From assembly GCA_965218055.1 (NCBI GenBank), contig CBDCKA010000001.1:620001-684000 (forward strand): 64,000 nucleotides of DNA. Direction: 5' to 3'. Positions 52,164 to 62,404 of the stretch are shown here, piece after piece. The stretch is from CBDBKE01 sp965218055 (GTDB taxonomy: Bacteria > Acidobacteriota > Terriglobia > JAJPHL01 > JAPKYU01). Each line of letters begins with the position of its first letter. Positions within the stretch are counted from its first letter, which is position 1. The translations under genes were made by a program, and so were the position numbers. The notes under the pieces are model-generated. The model had not been told where the DNA came from. It did not search any database and saw only the letters and a program-made list of their open reading frames with translations.

Positions 52164-53288
52164 ATGAATCCACTGGTAGAACTACACAAATTCGGTCACA
52201 GCTTTTGGTACGACAACATCCACCGGCGCATGCTCGTCTCGGGCCAGCTGAAGCGCATGATCGACGAGGACGGCCTGCGGGGGATGACCTCGAACCCCAC
52301 AATTTTTGAGAAGGCCATCAACAGCGGCACCGATTACGACGCTGCCATTCGCCAGCTGGTGGGCCGTGGTCTTGCGGTGCCCGAAATTTACGAAGCGCTG
52401 GCCGTGGCCGACATCCAAGCGGCCGCCGACCTATTCCGGCCCCTCTACGACCGGGAGAACGGCAACGACGGCTACGTCTCCCTGGAGGTCTCCCCGAAGC
52501 TGGCCCACGATACCCAGGGGACCATCACTGAAGCCCAGCGATTGTGGGGAAGCGTCGGGCGCCCCAACCTGATGATTAAGGTTCCGGCGACGCCGGCGGG
52601 CATCCCTGCGATTGAATATCTAATTGCGGACGGCCTGAACATCAACGTGACTTTGCTGTTTGCTCGCGAGACTTACGAGCAAGTGGCCGAAGCCTACATC
52701 CGCGGCCTGGAGCAGCGCGCGGGGCAAGGGCGCGACGTCAGGCAGACCGCCTCGGTCGCCAGCCTGTTTGTCAGCCGGGTGGATACGGCCGTGGACAAGA
52801 TTCTGCAGCAGGGAGCAGCCCCGGAGGAACTGCGCGGCAAGGCGGCCATCGCCAATTCCAAGCTGCTCTACCAGAGCTACAAGGAGATTTTTCACGGCCC
52901 GCGTTTTGCCGCCCTGCGCGAAGGCGGCGCGCGGGTCCAGCGTCTGCTTTGGGGCTCCACCAGCACCAAGAACCCCAACTACAGCGACGTGATGTACGCC
53001 GAAGCTCTGATTGGCCCCGAGACGGTGGACACCATGCCGGACGCCACCATCACCGCCTTCCGCGACCATGGAACAGCACGGGCCACACTGGAGGAAGGCG
53101 TGGACGAAGCGCGCCGGACGTTCGAGCGTCTGGCCCAGGTGGGCGTGGATATCCCGGTGGTGATGCAGCAGCTTCAGGACGACGGAGTAAAACTGTTTGC
53201 CGACTCCTTTGACCAGCTCATGCACTCGCTGGCTTCGAAGCGAGAGGCTCTCCTGGGCGCCGTTTCCAGCGCGCGTTCTGGGCGCTAA
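52164..53288 (+). CDS. tal: Transaldolase
   Basis: Transaldolase moves a dihydroxyacetone unit in the non-oxidative pentose phosphate pathway. The 374-residue protein has GMTSNPTIFEKAI near 35-47 and the Schiff-base Lys in NLMIKVPATPAG near 140. NVTLLFARETYEQV, SLFVSRVD and LWGSTSTKNPNYSDV follow. Length fits the long Tal group common in actinobacteria and acidobacteria. The ATG at 52164 is preceded by AGGAAGG. pgl lies downstream on the same strand. Confidence 0.92.
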   Translation: MNPLVELHKFGHSFWYDNIHRRMLVSGQLKRMIDEDGLRGMTSNPTIFEKAINSGTDYDAAIRQLVGRGLAVPEIYEALAVADIQAAADLFRPLYDRENGNDGYVSLEVSPKLAHDTQGTITEAQRLWGSVGRPNLMIKVPATPAGIPAIEYLIADGLNINVTLLFARETYEQVAEAYIRGLEQRAGQGRDVRQTASVASLFVSRVDTAVDKILQQGAAPEELRGKAAIANSKLLYQSYKEIFHGPRFAALREGGARVQRLLWGSTSTKNPNYSDVMYAEALIGPETVDTMPDATITAFRDHGTARATLEEGVDEARRTFERLAQVGVDIPVVMQQLQDDGVKLFADSFDQLMHSLASKREALLGAVSSARSGR

Positions 53289-53423
53289 CTGTCGTTAACT
53301 GGCCACAGTGTCTAGCCGCTTCGAAGTCAGCAGGCGGTCACGAGCCAATCGTGGGGACAGAAATTGAATTGAACCTGTAATGGTAGGATTGGGCTCTAGT
53401 GCCGGGCACGGGAAATCGCCGCG

Positions 53424-54155
53424 TTGAGTGAGCTGCACATCTTTGCCGATTCCGACGGCCAGTGCAGGGAGGCGGCCCAACGGATCCTGCGGGCCGGACA
53501 GAAGGCCGTGGCAGAGGAGGGACGCTTTGTCCTGTTGCTGTCGGGCGGTCAGACACCCCGGCGGCTCTACGCACTGTTGGGCTCGCCAGAATATCGCGGC
53601 CGCCTGGAGTGGACTCGCACACACCTGTTCTGGGGGGATGAGCGCGCGGTTCCGCTGTCGGATCCGCAGAGCAACTACCGAATGGTGTCTGAGACACTAC
53701 TGTCACGAATCCAGATTCCGGAAGAAAACATCCACCGGCTTCGGACCGAGTTGCCGTCGGAGGAGGCGGCCGTCAGCTATGAGCGCGAACTGCAGGAGTT
53801 CTTCGCAGGGCCTCCCGGCTTTCACCTGGCCCTGCTGGGAATGGGTGCGGATGGCCATACGGCTTCCCTGTTCCCAGGTTCCCCCGCCCTGCACGAACGA
53901 AAGCGCCTGGTGGTTGCGACCATGCAGGGGAACATGCGGCGTATCAGTCTCACGCTAGCTGCGCTCAATGCTGCCCGTGAGGTCCTGTTCTTGGTCGCCG
54001 AGGCAGCCAAGGCGCCAGTGTTGGCAGCGGTACTGGAAGGCCCTCCGGATCCAGACCTGCCGGCGGCGCTGGTGCGGCCCGCCTCGGGCCAGTTGGTATG
54101 GCTGGTTGACCGCGCGGCGGCCGAAGGTCTCGAACAACAACTCCAGGAACGATGA
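53424..54155 (+). CDS. pgl: 6-phosphogluconolactonase
   Basis: Pgl hydrolyses 6-phosphogluconolactone in the oxidative pentose phosphate pathway. The 243-residue protein shows LLLSGGQTPRRLYALL near 38, THLFWGDERAVP near 67, SNYRMVSETLL, and the active-site GMGADGHTASLFPG near 137. A TTG start at 53424 fits the family length. It overlaps kdsC by four bases (ATGA), so both are translated together. Upstream lies tal. Confidence 0.92.
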   Translation: MSELHIFADSDGQCREAAQRILRAGQKAVAEEGRFVLLLSGGQTPRRLYALLGSPEYRGRLEWTRTHLFWGDERAVPLSDPQSNYRMVSETLLSRIQIPEENIHRLRTELPSEEAAVSYERELQEFFAGPPGFHLALLGMGADGHTASLFPGSPALHERKRLVVATMQGNMRRISLTLAALNAAREVLFLVAEAAKAPVLAAVLEGPPDPDLPAALVRPASGQLVWLVDRAAAEGLEQQLQER

Positions 54156-54718
54156 GAACCACTTCTGCCGAGCTGAGGAAACGGGCCAAACGCATCCGCC
54201 TGTTGCTGATGGATGTGGATGGCGTGCTGACCAATGGCCTTCTGTACTACGTCCCGGACGGGCGCGGCGCCATAGTGGAGAGCAAAGGGTTTGACAGCCA
54301 GGACGGGATGGCGATGCGCTGGATCCAGGAACTGGCCGGAATTCGCATTGGCTGGATTAGCGGCCGGGACTCGCCTGCTGTCCGCGAGCGGGCGAACAAC
54401 CTTCATGTCACCTACCTCTATCAGGACTGCCTGGCGAAACTCGGTCCGTTGGGAGAAATCCTCCACGATTCCGGCGTGGCGGAACAGAACGTCTGCTACA
54501 TCGGTGATGACCTGACCGATGCGCCCATCCTGTTACGTGTGGGGTTGCCGGTGGCCGTTGCCAATGCGCGCCCGGAGATCAAACAGTGCGCCCGCTACGT
54601 CTCGCGGGCTGAAGGCGGCCGGGGCGCCGTGCGGGAGGTTGTGGAGCTGCTGTTGCGCGCCCAGGGCAAGTGGAACGCCGTGCTTGAAAAGTATAGTCTC
54701 CTACCCGGCCATCGCTAG
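54152..54718 (+). CDS. kdsC: 3-deoxy-D-manno-octulosonate 8-phosphate phosphatase
   Basis: KdsC dephosphorylates KDO-8-phosphate for lipopolysaccharide synthesis, which implies a Gram-negative envelope. The 188-residue HAD protein has motif I LLLMDVDGVLTNG near 18-30, IGWISGRDSPAVRERA near 66-81, LAKLGPL with the conserved Lys, and GDDLTDAPIL near 115. It lacks the cap domain, as KdsC does. Its start overlaps pgl by four bases. Confidence 0.93.
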   Translation: MRTTSAELRKRAKRIRLLLMDVDGVLTNGLLYYVPDGRGAIVESKGFDSQDGMAMRWIQELAGIRIGWISGRDSPAVRERANNLHVTYLYQDCLAKLGPLGEILHDSGVAEQNVCYIGDDLTDAPILLRVGLPVAVANARPEIKQCARYVSRAEGGRGAVREVVELLLRAQGKWNAVLEKYSLLPGHR

Positions 54719-54884
54719 GAACCAGACGCCGGCCTCAGCTACAATCCCTCGTAGGAAAGAAATGTCCAACAATATCCAACAGGGCAACCCGCTCGTCGAG
54801 AGCCCATGGCGCCCGGGTTGGGTTCGGCGCCCAGAAGCGCCCAAAGTGAATTTGGAAGAGGCGACAGGTCATTCCCTACATTTC

Positions 54885-57518
54885 ATGAAGCGCATTGCCG
54901 TCACCGTCCTGTTCTGTGTGTTGTCGGCCTCCGAGCTAGGCCAGTCGGCGGTGCGCGGCGGCTCGCTAGACGGGGAATGGGAGTTCCGCACCAACGCAGA
55001 AGTCAGCTGGCGCACCGCGCAGGTGCCAATGCCCATCCAGGCGCAGTTTGAGGACCTGCGGGACTTCTCCGGTGTAGCCTGGTATCGCAAGAGCTTCCCC
55101 TCGCCACGTTTCTCCCGCAAAAAGCAAACGGTGCTGCTGAAGTTTGGCGCGGTGGACTACAAGGCGGTGGTGTTGATTAACGGCCGGGAAGCTGGCCGGC
55201 ACGAGGGGGGCTACCTGCCTTTCACCCTCGATATCGGGCATCTGCTCAAGAAGGGCGAGAACGAGATTCTGGTGCGCGTGGAAGATCCGGGCTCGCAGCC
55301 CGAGATTCCGCACGGCAAGCAGAACTGGTACCTGCAGGTCAGCGGCTTGTGGCAGAGCGTGAGCTGGGAGCTGCGCCGTCGAAAGCGAATTGAATCGTTC
55401 CGGATCACGGCTGGTGCCGACGGGTCCTTCCGGGCGGAAGTCCGGCCCCTGGGCAAAGCGCGCCTGGAGATCCGGGATCCTGGGAACCGGCTCGTGTACC
55501 GCGGAAAGCTGGAGGGGAAACTGAAAAAAGCACGGCTCTGGTCGCCGGCTTCCCCCACGCTGTACACGGCCCAAGTTCGCCGGGGACGCGACACCGTGGA
55601 AACGCGCTTTGGGTTTCGTACATTTGAGAAGCGCGAGGGGAAATTTTACTTGAACGGCGAGCTGTTCTACATCCGCGGCGCGTTGGACCAGGATTTTTAC
55701 CCCGCAGGCATCTATACCCCGCCGTCCAAGCAGTTCCTGCTGGAGCAGTTCCGCAAGGCGCGCCAGCTCGGCCTGAACCTGCTGCGTTGTCACCTCAAGG
55801 TGCCCGATCCACGCTACCTGGAAGCGGCCGACGAAGTCGGGCTGCTGGTCTGGTACGAGATCCCCAACTTCGACCGGCTCACCCCGGCTTCTCGCAAGCG
55901 GGCTCAAGACACGCTGCGCGGGATGATGGAGCGCGACGCCAGCCACCCCAGCCTGATCATGGTCAGCCTGTTCAACGAGAGCTGGGGAATTGATCTCGGT
56001 CGCGGCGACCACCGCGCTTTCCTGAATAACTTCGTCGCGCGCGCCCGCAAGCTGGCCGCGCCGCTGCTGGTGGTGGACAACAGCCCCTGTTGCTCCAACT
56101 TTCACCTGGACACCGATGTCGCCGATTTCCACCGGTATAACCCCATCCCCGACCAAGCCGCCATGTTCGGGGCCTGGGTGGAGCAGTACGCGGATCGTCC
56201 TCAGTGGCTGTACAGTCCGCACGATGACGCGCGCAGCGCCTCTTCCGACGGCGGCGGGGACGACACGCCCCTGGTCGTTTCCGAGTTCGGCAGCTGGGGG
56301 TTGCCGCGGCTACCAGAAGAGCCCCCCTGGTGGTTTTCCCGCGGTCGGCCTGGCCCCCAGCAAGCCATCACCGTCCCAGCCGGTGTCGAGGAACGTTTCC
56401 GCCAGTGGAAGCTGGACGCGATCTTTGGGGATTTCGCGGGGCTGGCGGAGGCCACGCAGTGGCACCAATGGCGCTCGCTCAAGCACCAAATCGAAGTCAT
56501 CCGGGCCGAACCGGCTATCCAGGGCTACGTCACCGCCCAGTTCACTGATTTGAACTGGCAAGCCAATGGCCTTCTGGACATGGATCGCAACCCGAAGGTG
56601 TTCGGCGCCATCTCCGCCGACGTGCAGGCCGATGACCTGATTCTGCCCGGCACCGCTCCGCGCAATGTTTTGGCGGGCGACGAAATTCCGATCCCAGTGA
56701 GCTTCTCGCATTACTCGGCCTCGCCAACGGCTGGCACCGTTCTCGTTTGGGAGCTGGAAGGCACTGGACAGGGCGGTTCCCTCCCACTACCCGAGATCAC
56801 ACAGGGGGAAGTGAAGCCGGTGGGCGAAATCACCGTCAAAATCCCGCAGATCCACGCGCCCGGCACGTTCTTGCTGAAACTGAGTGCCGGAACCCGGACC
56901 CGCAATTCTCTCGAGCTATTTGCCTATCCTGCGCCAGTGGCACCGAAGGAAGTCTATGTCCACGATCCTGGCAACCGCCTGACGTTGCCGGGCACGAGAC
57001 CTCTGGCCCAGGCGCCTCCGGGTCGTGTGGTGGTGGCGACGGTGTTCGATGCCCAACTGCGGCAGTACGTGGCCGCCGGTGGGAAGGCAGTGGTGCTGGC
57101 CGAGCATGCCGAGGCATTGCCAGCCTTGCCTGAGCTGAAACTCGAGCCACGGCGCGGCACCCTGCGCGAGGGCACCAGGATGACCAACTTTAACTGGTAC
57201 CGCAAATACTCGCCGCTGTTTGGGGGAGCACCCGGCGACGGGCTGCTGGGCTGGGAAGCGGCCCAGGCCACTCCAGATCTGGTGCTGGTGGATGTTCCTA
57301 GCTCGGCCGCCCCGGACGTGTTGGCGGGCATGTTTGTTGGTTGGATTTACCTACCCGCGGCTTACGTGGTCCAGGCACGCCTCGGCCAGGGAGCGGTGTT
57401 GATCTCCACTTTCCGGCTCACCAGTAGTTATGGCCGCGACCCGTTTTCCACCCGGCTGCTTCACAACGCCCTCCGCTATCTCAACTCGCCATCCTTCGCA
57501 CCCCAACTCACCCTATGA
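54885..57518 (+). CDS. Secreted glycoside hydrolase family 2 protein (beta-galactosidase/glucuronidase-like)
   Basis: About 877 residues: a signal peptide (KRIAVTVLFCVLSASELGQS), the sugar-binding jelly roll (WYRKSFPSP, GRHEGGYLPFTLDI), an Ig-like domain (VETRFGFRTFEKREGKFYLN), then the TIM barrel. The barrel has the acid/base Glu in SLFNESWG near 364 and the nucleophile in VVSEFGSWG near 466. About 300 residues of beta-rich domains follow. The sugar cut is not clear. I place the start at the signal peptide. An ATG at 54762 has a better SD (AGGA) and a TACAAT -10 box, which would add 41 unlikely leader residues. It is 166 bases after kdsC. Confidence 0.85.
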   Translation: MKRIAVTVLFCVLSASELGQSAVRGGSLDGEWEFRTNAEVSWRTAQVPMPIQAQFEDLRDFSGVAWYRKSFPSPRFSRKKQTVLLKFGAVDYKAVVLINGREAGRHEGGYLPFTLDIGHLLKKGENEILVRVEDPGSQPEIPHGKQNWYLQVSGLWQSVSWELRRRKRIESFRITAGADGSFRAEVRPLGKARLEIRDPGNRLVYRGKLEGKLKKARLWSPASPTLYTAQVRRGRDTVETRFGFRTFEKREGKFYLNGELFYIRGALDQDFYPAGIYTPPSKQFLLEQFRKARQLGLNLLRCHLKVPDPRYLEAADEVGLLVWYEIPNFDRLTPASRKRAQDTLRGMMERDASHPSLIMVSLFNESWGIDLGRGDHRAFLNNFVARARKLAAPLLVVDNSPCCSNFHLDTDVADFHRYNPIPDQAAMFGAWVEQYADRPQWLYSPHDDARSASSDGGGDDTPLVVSEFGSWGLPRLPEEPPWWFSRGRPGPQQAITVPAGVEERFRQWKLDAIFGDFAGLAEATQWHQWRSLKHQIEVIRAEPAIQGYVTAQFTDLNWQANGLLDMDRNPKVFGAISADVQADDLILPGTAPRNVLAGDEIPIPVSFSHYSASPTAGTVLVWELEGTGQGGSLPLPEITQGEVKPVGEITVKIPQIHAPGTFLLKLSAGTRTRNSLELFAYPAPVAPKEVYVHDPGNRLTLPGTRPLAQAPPGRVVVATVFDAQLRQYVAAGGKAVVLAEHAEALPALPELKLEPRRGTLREGTRMTNFNWYRKYSPLFGGAPGDGLLGWEAAQATPDLVLVDVPSSAAPDVLAGMFVGWIYLPAAYVVQARLGQGAVLISTFRLTSSYGRDPFSTRLLHNALRYLNSPSFAPQLTL

Positions 57519-57549
57519 GCTACCTTTCTCAAGAAACTTCGGCCTAAAA

Positions 57550-60258
57550 CTAGGCGGTGCGCATGACTTCTTCGCGGGCGCCTTCCAGCAACACGGCTTG
57601 GGCAGCAGCCAGCCGCGCGATGGGCACCCGGTAAGGCGAGCAGCTCACGTAATCCAGTCCTGCGCGGTGACAGAACATCACCGAGCTGGCCTCGCCGCCG
57701 TGCTCGCCGCAGATGCCCACCTCCAGGTCCGGCCGCGTCTGGCGGCCGCGCTGGGTGGCCATCTCCACCAGTTGCCCCACGCCCTCTTGGTCCAGCACGG
57801 CAAACGGGTCGTTCTGGAAAATCTTCTGGTTAAGGTAGGCTTCCAGGAACTTGAAGCTGTCGTCACGCGAGAAGCCGAAGGTGGTCTGGGTCAGGTCATT
57901 GGTGCCGAAGCTGAAGAACTCGGCGTCACGAGCAATCTGCTCGGCGGTCAGGGATGCGCGGGGCACCTCGATCATGGTGCCTACGAGGTAGCGCACCCGG
58001 AGACCCTGTTTGGCGAACACCTCCTCAGCCACCTTGTCCACGACCTCCCGCTGCAAGGTGAGTTCCTTGCGGATGCCCACCAACGGGATCATGATCTCCG
58101 GAATCACTTTTTTACCCTCTCGGGTAACCACACAGGCCGCTTCCAGAATGGCGCGCGCCTGCGTCTCGGAGATCTCTGGGTAGACGATCCCCAACCGGCA
58201 GCCGCGGTGGCCCAGCATGGGGTTGAGCTCGTGCAACTCCTCGACCCGCCGTAGCAGCGCTTCTCTCTGATCGAGTTTCTTCTTGGGCGCCTTTTTGGCC
58301 CTGAGCAGGGCAATCTCCACCATCAGCTCTTCGCGCTTGGGGAGGAACTCATGCAGCGGCGGGTCCAGCAGGCGGATCACCACCGGGTAGCCGTCCATGA
58401 CGCGGAACAGGCCCACGAAATCCTTCCGCTGCATGGGCAGCAGCTTGGCCAGCGCCTTACGGCGCTCCTTCTCGGTGCGGGCTAGGATCATAGCCTGCAT
58501 ATAGGGCAGGCGCTCGGCGGCGAAGAACATGTGCTCTGTGCGGCACAGGCCGATGCCTTCCGCGCCGAAGCGGCGGGCCACCGTCGCGTCGCGCGGAACG
58601 TCGGCGTTGGCGCGCACGCCCAGGCGGCGCACTTCATCAGCCCAGCTCATGAAGGTGGCAAACTCGCCGCTGGCCGTGTCGGGTTCGAGCGTCTGTGCCT
58701 CGCCGAGGAAAACCCGGCCACTGGAGCCGTCCAGGGAAATCCAGTCGCCTTCCTTGATGACCACCCCGTCCACTGACATGCGCTGCTTCTCAGCATCGAC
58801 GGAAATGGCTCCGGCTCCGGCGACGCAGCACTTGCCCATGCCGCGAGCCACCACCGCAGCGTGACTCGTCATGCCGCCGCGGGAAGTAAGAATGCCTACT
58901 GCCACTTCCATGCCGTGGATGTCGTCGGGAACGGTTTCGGCGCGCACCAGCACCACCGGCTGGTTCTTGCCCTTGGCCACCGCATCGTCGGCGTTAAACA
59001 CGGCGCGGCCCACGGCGGCTCCGGGCGAAGCAGGCAGGCCGGTAGCCAGCAGTTGCAGCCGAATCTTGCCGTTTGCGTCCAACACGCCCTGGGTGTCCTG
59101 CGCGAGAATGGGGTGCAGCAGCTGGTCGAGCTGCCCGGCTTCCACCCGCATCAGCGCTTCTTTCCTGGTGAGCAGGCGCTCCTCGACCATATCCACCGCG
59201 ATCCTGATTGCAGCCTTGCCGGTGCGCTTGCCGTTGCGCGTTTGCAGCATGTACAGCTTGCCTTCCTGGATGGTGAACTCAAAGTCTTGCACGTCCTTGT
59301 AGTGCCGCTCCAGGCGTGTGGTGATCTGGCGCAACTGCTGGTAGACATTGGGCATAACCCGCTCCAGCTCGCCGATCGGCACCGGGGTGCGGATGCCCGC
59401 CACCACGTCTTCGCCCTGCGCGTTCATCAGAAACTCGCCATAGAACTCGCGCTCGCCCGTCGAGGGGTTGCGGGTGAAGCCGACGCCAGTGCCGCTGGTT
59501 TCCCCCAGGTTGCCGAAGACCATGGCCTGCACGTTGACCGCCGTCCCCAGGTCGTCGGGGATGCTGTTCATGCGCCGATAATGGATGGCGCGCGGGTTGT
59601 TCCAGGAACGGAAGACGGCGTCGCGGGCCATGAGCAACTGCTGGCGGGCGTCCTGGGGAAACGGCTGGCCGGTCTTGCGCTTCACCAACTTTTGGTAGCT
59701 GGCCGCCACCTGCTTCAGCGAGGCTGCGTCTAGCTCCGTGTCCAGCCTGGCGCGCGATTTCTTCTTCTGACTTTCAAAAATGTGGTCGAACTCCTCTTTC
59801 CCGACCTCCAGCACGACGTTGCCGAACATCTGGATGAAGCGCCGGTAACTGTCCCAGGCAAAGCGCGGATTGTTCGACTTGCGCGTCAGCACCTCCACGC
59901 TGCGGTCGTTCAAGCCAAGGTTCAAGATCGTGTCCATCATGCCGGGCATGGAAAATTTGGCCCCAGAGCGCACGCTGACCAGCAACGGATCGTCCGCGCT
60001 GCCCAGGCGCTGTCTTTGCAACGCCTCGAGCCGGCTGAGGGATGCGGCCATTTGCGGCTCCACCTCGGCTGGCAGGCAGCCGTCCAGGGCGAAGTAGTCG
60101 AGGCAGGCGCGGGTGGAAATGGTGAAGCCCGGCGGCACAGGCAGCCCCGCGTTGCTCATTTCCGCCAGGCCGGCTCCCTTGCCGCCCAGCTCCTCTTTCA
60201 TCTTCCCGTGGCCCTCGGCCTGGCCCGCTCCAAAGAAGTACACATACTTCGTCTTCAT
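57550..60258 (-). CDS. ppdK: Pyruvate, phosphate dikinase
   Basis: PpdK interconverts pyruvate, ATP and phosphate with PEP, AMP and pyrophosphate. The 902-residue protein has the nucleotide-binding domain (GGKGAGLAEMSNAGLPVPPG), the swivelling domain with the phospho-His in TSRGGMTSHAAVVARGMGK near 463, and the PEP barrel. The barrel ends ICGEHGGEASSV and FCHRAGLDYVSCSPYRVPIA with the catalytic Cys. Length matches dikinases, not PEP synthase. TAGGGAG lies before the ATG. It is the last gene of recO-glyQ-glyS-ppdK, 13 bases after glyS. Confidence 0.95.
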   Translation of the reverse strand: MKTKYVYFFGAGQAEGHGKMKEELGGKGAGLAEMSNAGLPVPPGFTISTRACLDYFALDGCLPAEVEPQMAASLSRLEALQRQRLGSADDPLLVSVRSGAKFSMPGMMDTILNLGLNDRSVEVLTRKSNNPRFAWDSYRRFIQMFGNVVLEVGKEEFDHIFESQKKKSRARLDTELDAASLKQVAASYQKLVKRKTGQPFPQDARQQLLMARDAVFRSWNNPRAIHYRRMNSIPDDLGTAVNVQAMVFGNLGETSGTGVGFTRNPSTGEREFYGEFLMNAQGEDVVAGIRTPVPIGELERVMPNVYQQLRQITTRLERHYKDVQDFEFTIQEGKLYMLQTRNGKRTGKAAIRIAVDMVEERLLTRKEALMRVEAGQLDQLLHPILAQDTQGVLDANGKIRLQLLATGLPASPGAAVGRAVFNADDAVAKGKNQPVVLVRAETVPDDIHGMEVAVGILTSRGGMTSHAAVVARGMGKCCVAGAGAISVDAEKQRMSVDGVVIKEGDWISLDGSSGRVFLGEAQTLEPDTASGEFATFMSWADEVRRLGVRANADVPRDATVARRFGAEGIGLCRTEHMFFAAERLPYMQAMILARTEKERRKALAKLLPMQRKDFVGLFRVMDGYPVVIRLLDPPLHEFLPKREELMVEIALLRAKKAPKKKLDQREALLRRVEELHELNPMLGHRGCRLGIVYPEISETQARAILEAACVVTREGKKVIPEIMIPLVGIRKELTLQREVVDKVAEEVFAKQGLRVRYLVGTMIEVPRASLTAEQIARDAEFFSFGTNDLTQTTFGFSRDDSFKFLEAYLNQKIFQNDPFAVLDQEGVGQLVEMATQRGRQTRPDLEVGICGEHGGEASSVMFCHRAGLDYVSCSPYRVPIARLAAAQAVLLEGAREEVMRTA

Positions 60259-60271
60259 TGCCCTACGCTCC

Positions 60272-62404
60272 CTAAGCCGTTGAAGTTTGTTCTTTACTCA
60301 CGACAATTTCAGAAAAATCGGCCACTCGCGTGAAGGCGCGCAGCAGCCAGGCCAGCATCCTCAGGCGATTCTGGCGAACGCGTTCGTCGTTGGCCATCAC
60401 CAGCACCTGGTCAAAGTAAGCATCCACCTGGGACCGCAACCCCGCAATGCGGCGCAGCACGGTTTCGTAATCTGTGCTGTCTTTCGTTTGCTCCACAATT
60501 CGGCGCGCTTCGGTGTAAAGCTCGACTTCGGCGCCGGCCTCCAGCAGCGACGCGTCCGGCTCGCCGCCAAACTGGTCGGTGCCGCCTGCCTTCGTCAGGA
60601 TGTTCCGGATGCGCTTGAAGGCCGCGGAAAGCGGCTCAAAATTTTCCGTTGGCCGCACGTGCGCAATTGCTTCACAGCGGGAAATCGCATCAACCACGTC
60701 AAGGTCGCCGGGGGCGCCGGCTGACTCCATAACCGCATTTACTTCGTCATAGGCGAAGCCCCGCACTTCTCGAAGGAAATAACTCAGGCGATCCTTAAAG
60801 AAAGTATATAACGCTGCGTACGCGCCAGAAGTGTCCCAGGATTGGTACTGATTCAAAGCAGACAAGAATAACTGTTCGAAATTGATGCGGTATTGTGAGT
60901 CGGCCAGAATCTTGACTACGCCTTGTACCGCACGCCGCAAGGCAAAGGGGTCGCTGGAACCACTGGGCCTGAGTCCGATGGCAAAACAGCCGGCCAGCGT
61001 ATCCAGCTTATCGGCCACTGCCACCAGCGCGCCGGCCGCCGTTGGGGGCGAGCTATCGTCCATGCTCTCCGGCTTGTACTGGCCGGAGATGGCGGTGGCC
61101 ACATCGGCCGGTTCACCTTGGGCTCGCGCATAGAGCCCCCCGACCACACCTTGCAATTTCGTGAATTCCTTCACCAGCTCCGTGGTCAGGTCGCATTTGG
61201 CCAGCTCCGCAGCCCGAACTGCGGCTTCCAAAGGCGCCTGCGGAACTGAGTTGGCCAGCCTCTTTACGAGCGCCACGTTGCGCTCCGTCTTCTGCCGGTA
61301 GTTGCCCAATTGCGACTGAAAGGTGACGTGTTCCAGCAGCGGCAGGCGATCGCGTAAAGGAATCTTCTGGTCCGTTTCCCAGAAGAAACGTGCGTCATTG
61401 AAGCGCGCGCGCAACACGCGCTCGTGCCCGTGGCCGACCTGCTCGACGGCGGAGCCGGCGGCGGCGCCGTCCTTGTTTATTACGAACAGGTTCATCACGA
61501 AGATGAACCGGGACGCGAGCCGCCCTTTAACGTCTGAGACCGAAAGGTACTTCTGGTGCTGCTGCATCACTGTTTCCAGTACCTCTTCGGGCAATTGGAG
61601 GTAGGACGGGTCGAACTTGCCCAGGGCCGCCGTAGGGAACTCGGTCAGGAAAACGAGCGTGTTCAGCAACTCCGGATTATTCCGGAGTTGCAAACCGTCC
61701 CCCTCGCGACCCAGTAGGGTGCTGGCCTCGGCCAAGATTTTTGCGCGGCGCTCGGACGGCTCTAGAAGCACACCGTTCTCTCGGAGCACACGCGCGTATT
61801 GTTCAAAGCCTGTAACCTTCAGACGGCCCTTCCCGATTGCACGATGGCCAAAGGTGTAGGGGCCGCTGGCCACTCCCGCGATCTCGAAGCGAACCACGCG
61901 GCCCCCGTACAGCGCCACCAGCCAGCGGATGGGGCGAATGAAGCGGGGTCCGCCCTTACTGGTCCAGTACATGGTCTTGGGAAAACGGATCGCGGAAATA
62001 ACATGCGGTAACTCTAGCGCAAGAATATTTGCCGTCTTTTGGCCCTTTTTCTTCTTCGTGAAGACCCAATAATCCCCTTTAGGGGTGGGTCTCACGAGGA
62101 GTTTCTTTGGCGGGACGCCCATTTTGCGGGCAAAACCTTCGACTCCCTGGCGGGGAGCATTTTTCGGGGGGCCAACAATGAACTCTGATTTTTCCGGCTC
62201 CTCCGTGGGAAGTTCCGGGACGAATAAAACCAGTCTGCGAGGTGTTGCAACTGTCTCAGCTCGATCAAGTGCATTTACAAAAGATTCGTCACAACGCGAA
62301 AAGGCTTTAGCCAATTCCATTTTAAGGCTGTGGAGTGCATCTCCAATCATCCAGGCGGGTATCTCCTCCGTGCCGATTTCCAAGAGGAATTCCTTAGTCG
62401 GCAA
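60272..62404 (-). CDS. glyS: Glycine--tRNA ligase subunit beta
   Basis: GlyS is the tRNA-binding subunit of the bacterial alpha2beta2 glycyl-tRNA synthetase. The 710-residue protein begins FLLEIGTEEIPAWMI. It has GPPKNAPR, PKTMYWTSKGGPRFIRPIRW, and a C-terminal anticodon-binding helical domain (RLRMLAWLLRAFTRVADFSE). It starts 11 bases inside the end of glyQ, so the two are coupled. Confidence 0.95.
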   Translation of the reverse strand: MPTKEFLLEIGTEEIPAWMIGDALHSLKMELAKAFSRCDESFVNALDRAETVATPRRLVLFVPELPTEEPEKSEFIVGPPKNAPRQGVEGFARKMGVPPKKLLVRPTPKGDYWVFTKKKKGQKTANILALELPHVISAIRFPKTMYWTSKGGPRFIRPIRWLVALYGGRVVRFEIAGVASGPYTFGHRAIGKGRLKVTGFEQYARVLRENGVLLEPSERRAKILAEASTLLGREGDGLQLRNNPELLNTLVFLTEFPTAALGKFDPSYLQLPEEVLETVMQQHQKYLSVSDVKGRLASRFIFVMNLFVINKDGAAAGSAVEQVGHGHERVLRARFNDARFFWETDQKIPLRDRLPLLEHVTFQSQLGNYRQKTERNVALVKRLANSVPQAPLEAAVRAAELAKCDLTTELVKEFTKLQGVVGGLYARAQGEPADVATAISGQYKPESMDDSSPPTAAGALVAVADKLDTLAGCFAIGLRPSGSSDPFALRRAVQGVVKILADSQYRINFEQLFLSALNQYQSWDTSGAYAALYTFFKDRLSYFLREVRGFAYDEVNAVMESAGAPGDLDVVDAISRCEAIAHVRPTENFEPLSAAFKRIRNILTKAGGTDQFGGEPDASLLEAGAEVELYTEARRIVEQTKDSTDYETVLRRIAGLRSQVDAYFDQVLVMANDERVRQNRLRMLAWLLRAFTRVADFSEIVVSKEQTSTA

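Noticed and set aside
57430..59733. Long forward ORFs opposite ppdK
   Set aside because: Shadows of the high-GC ppdK coding strand.
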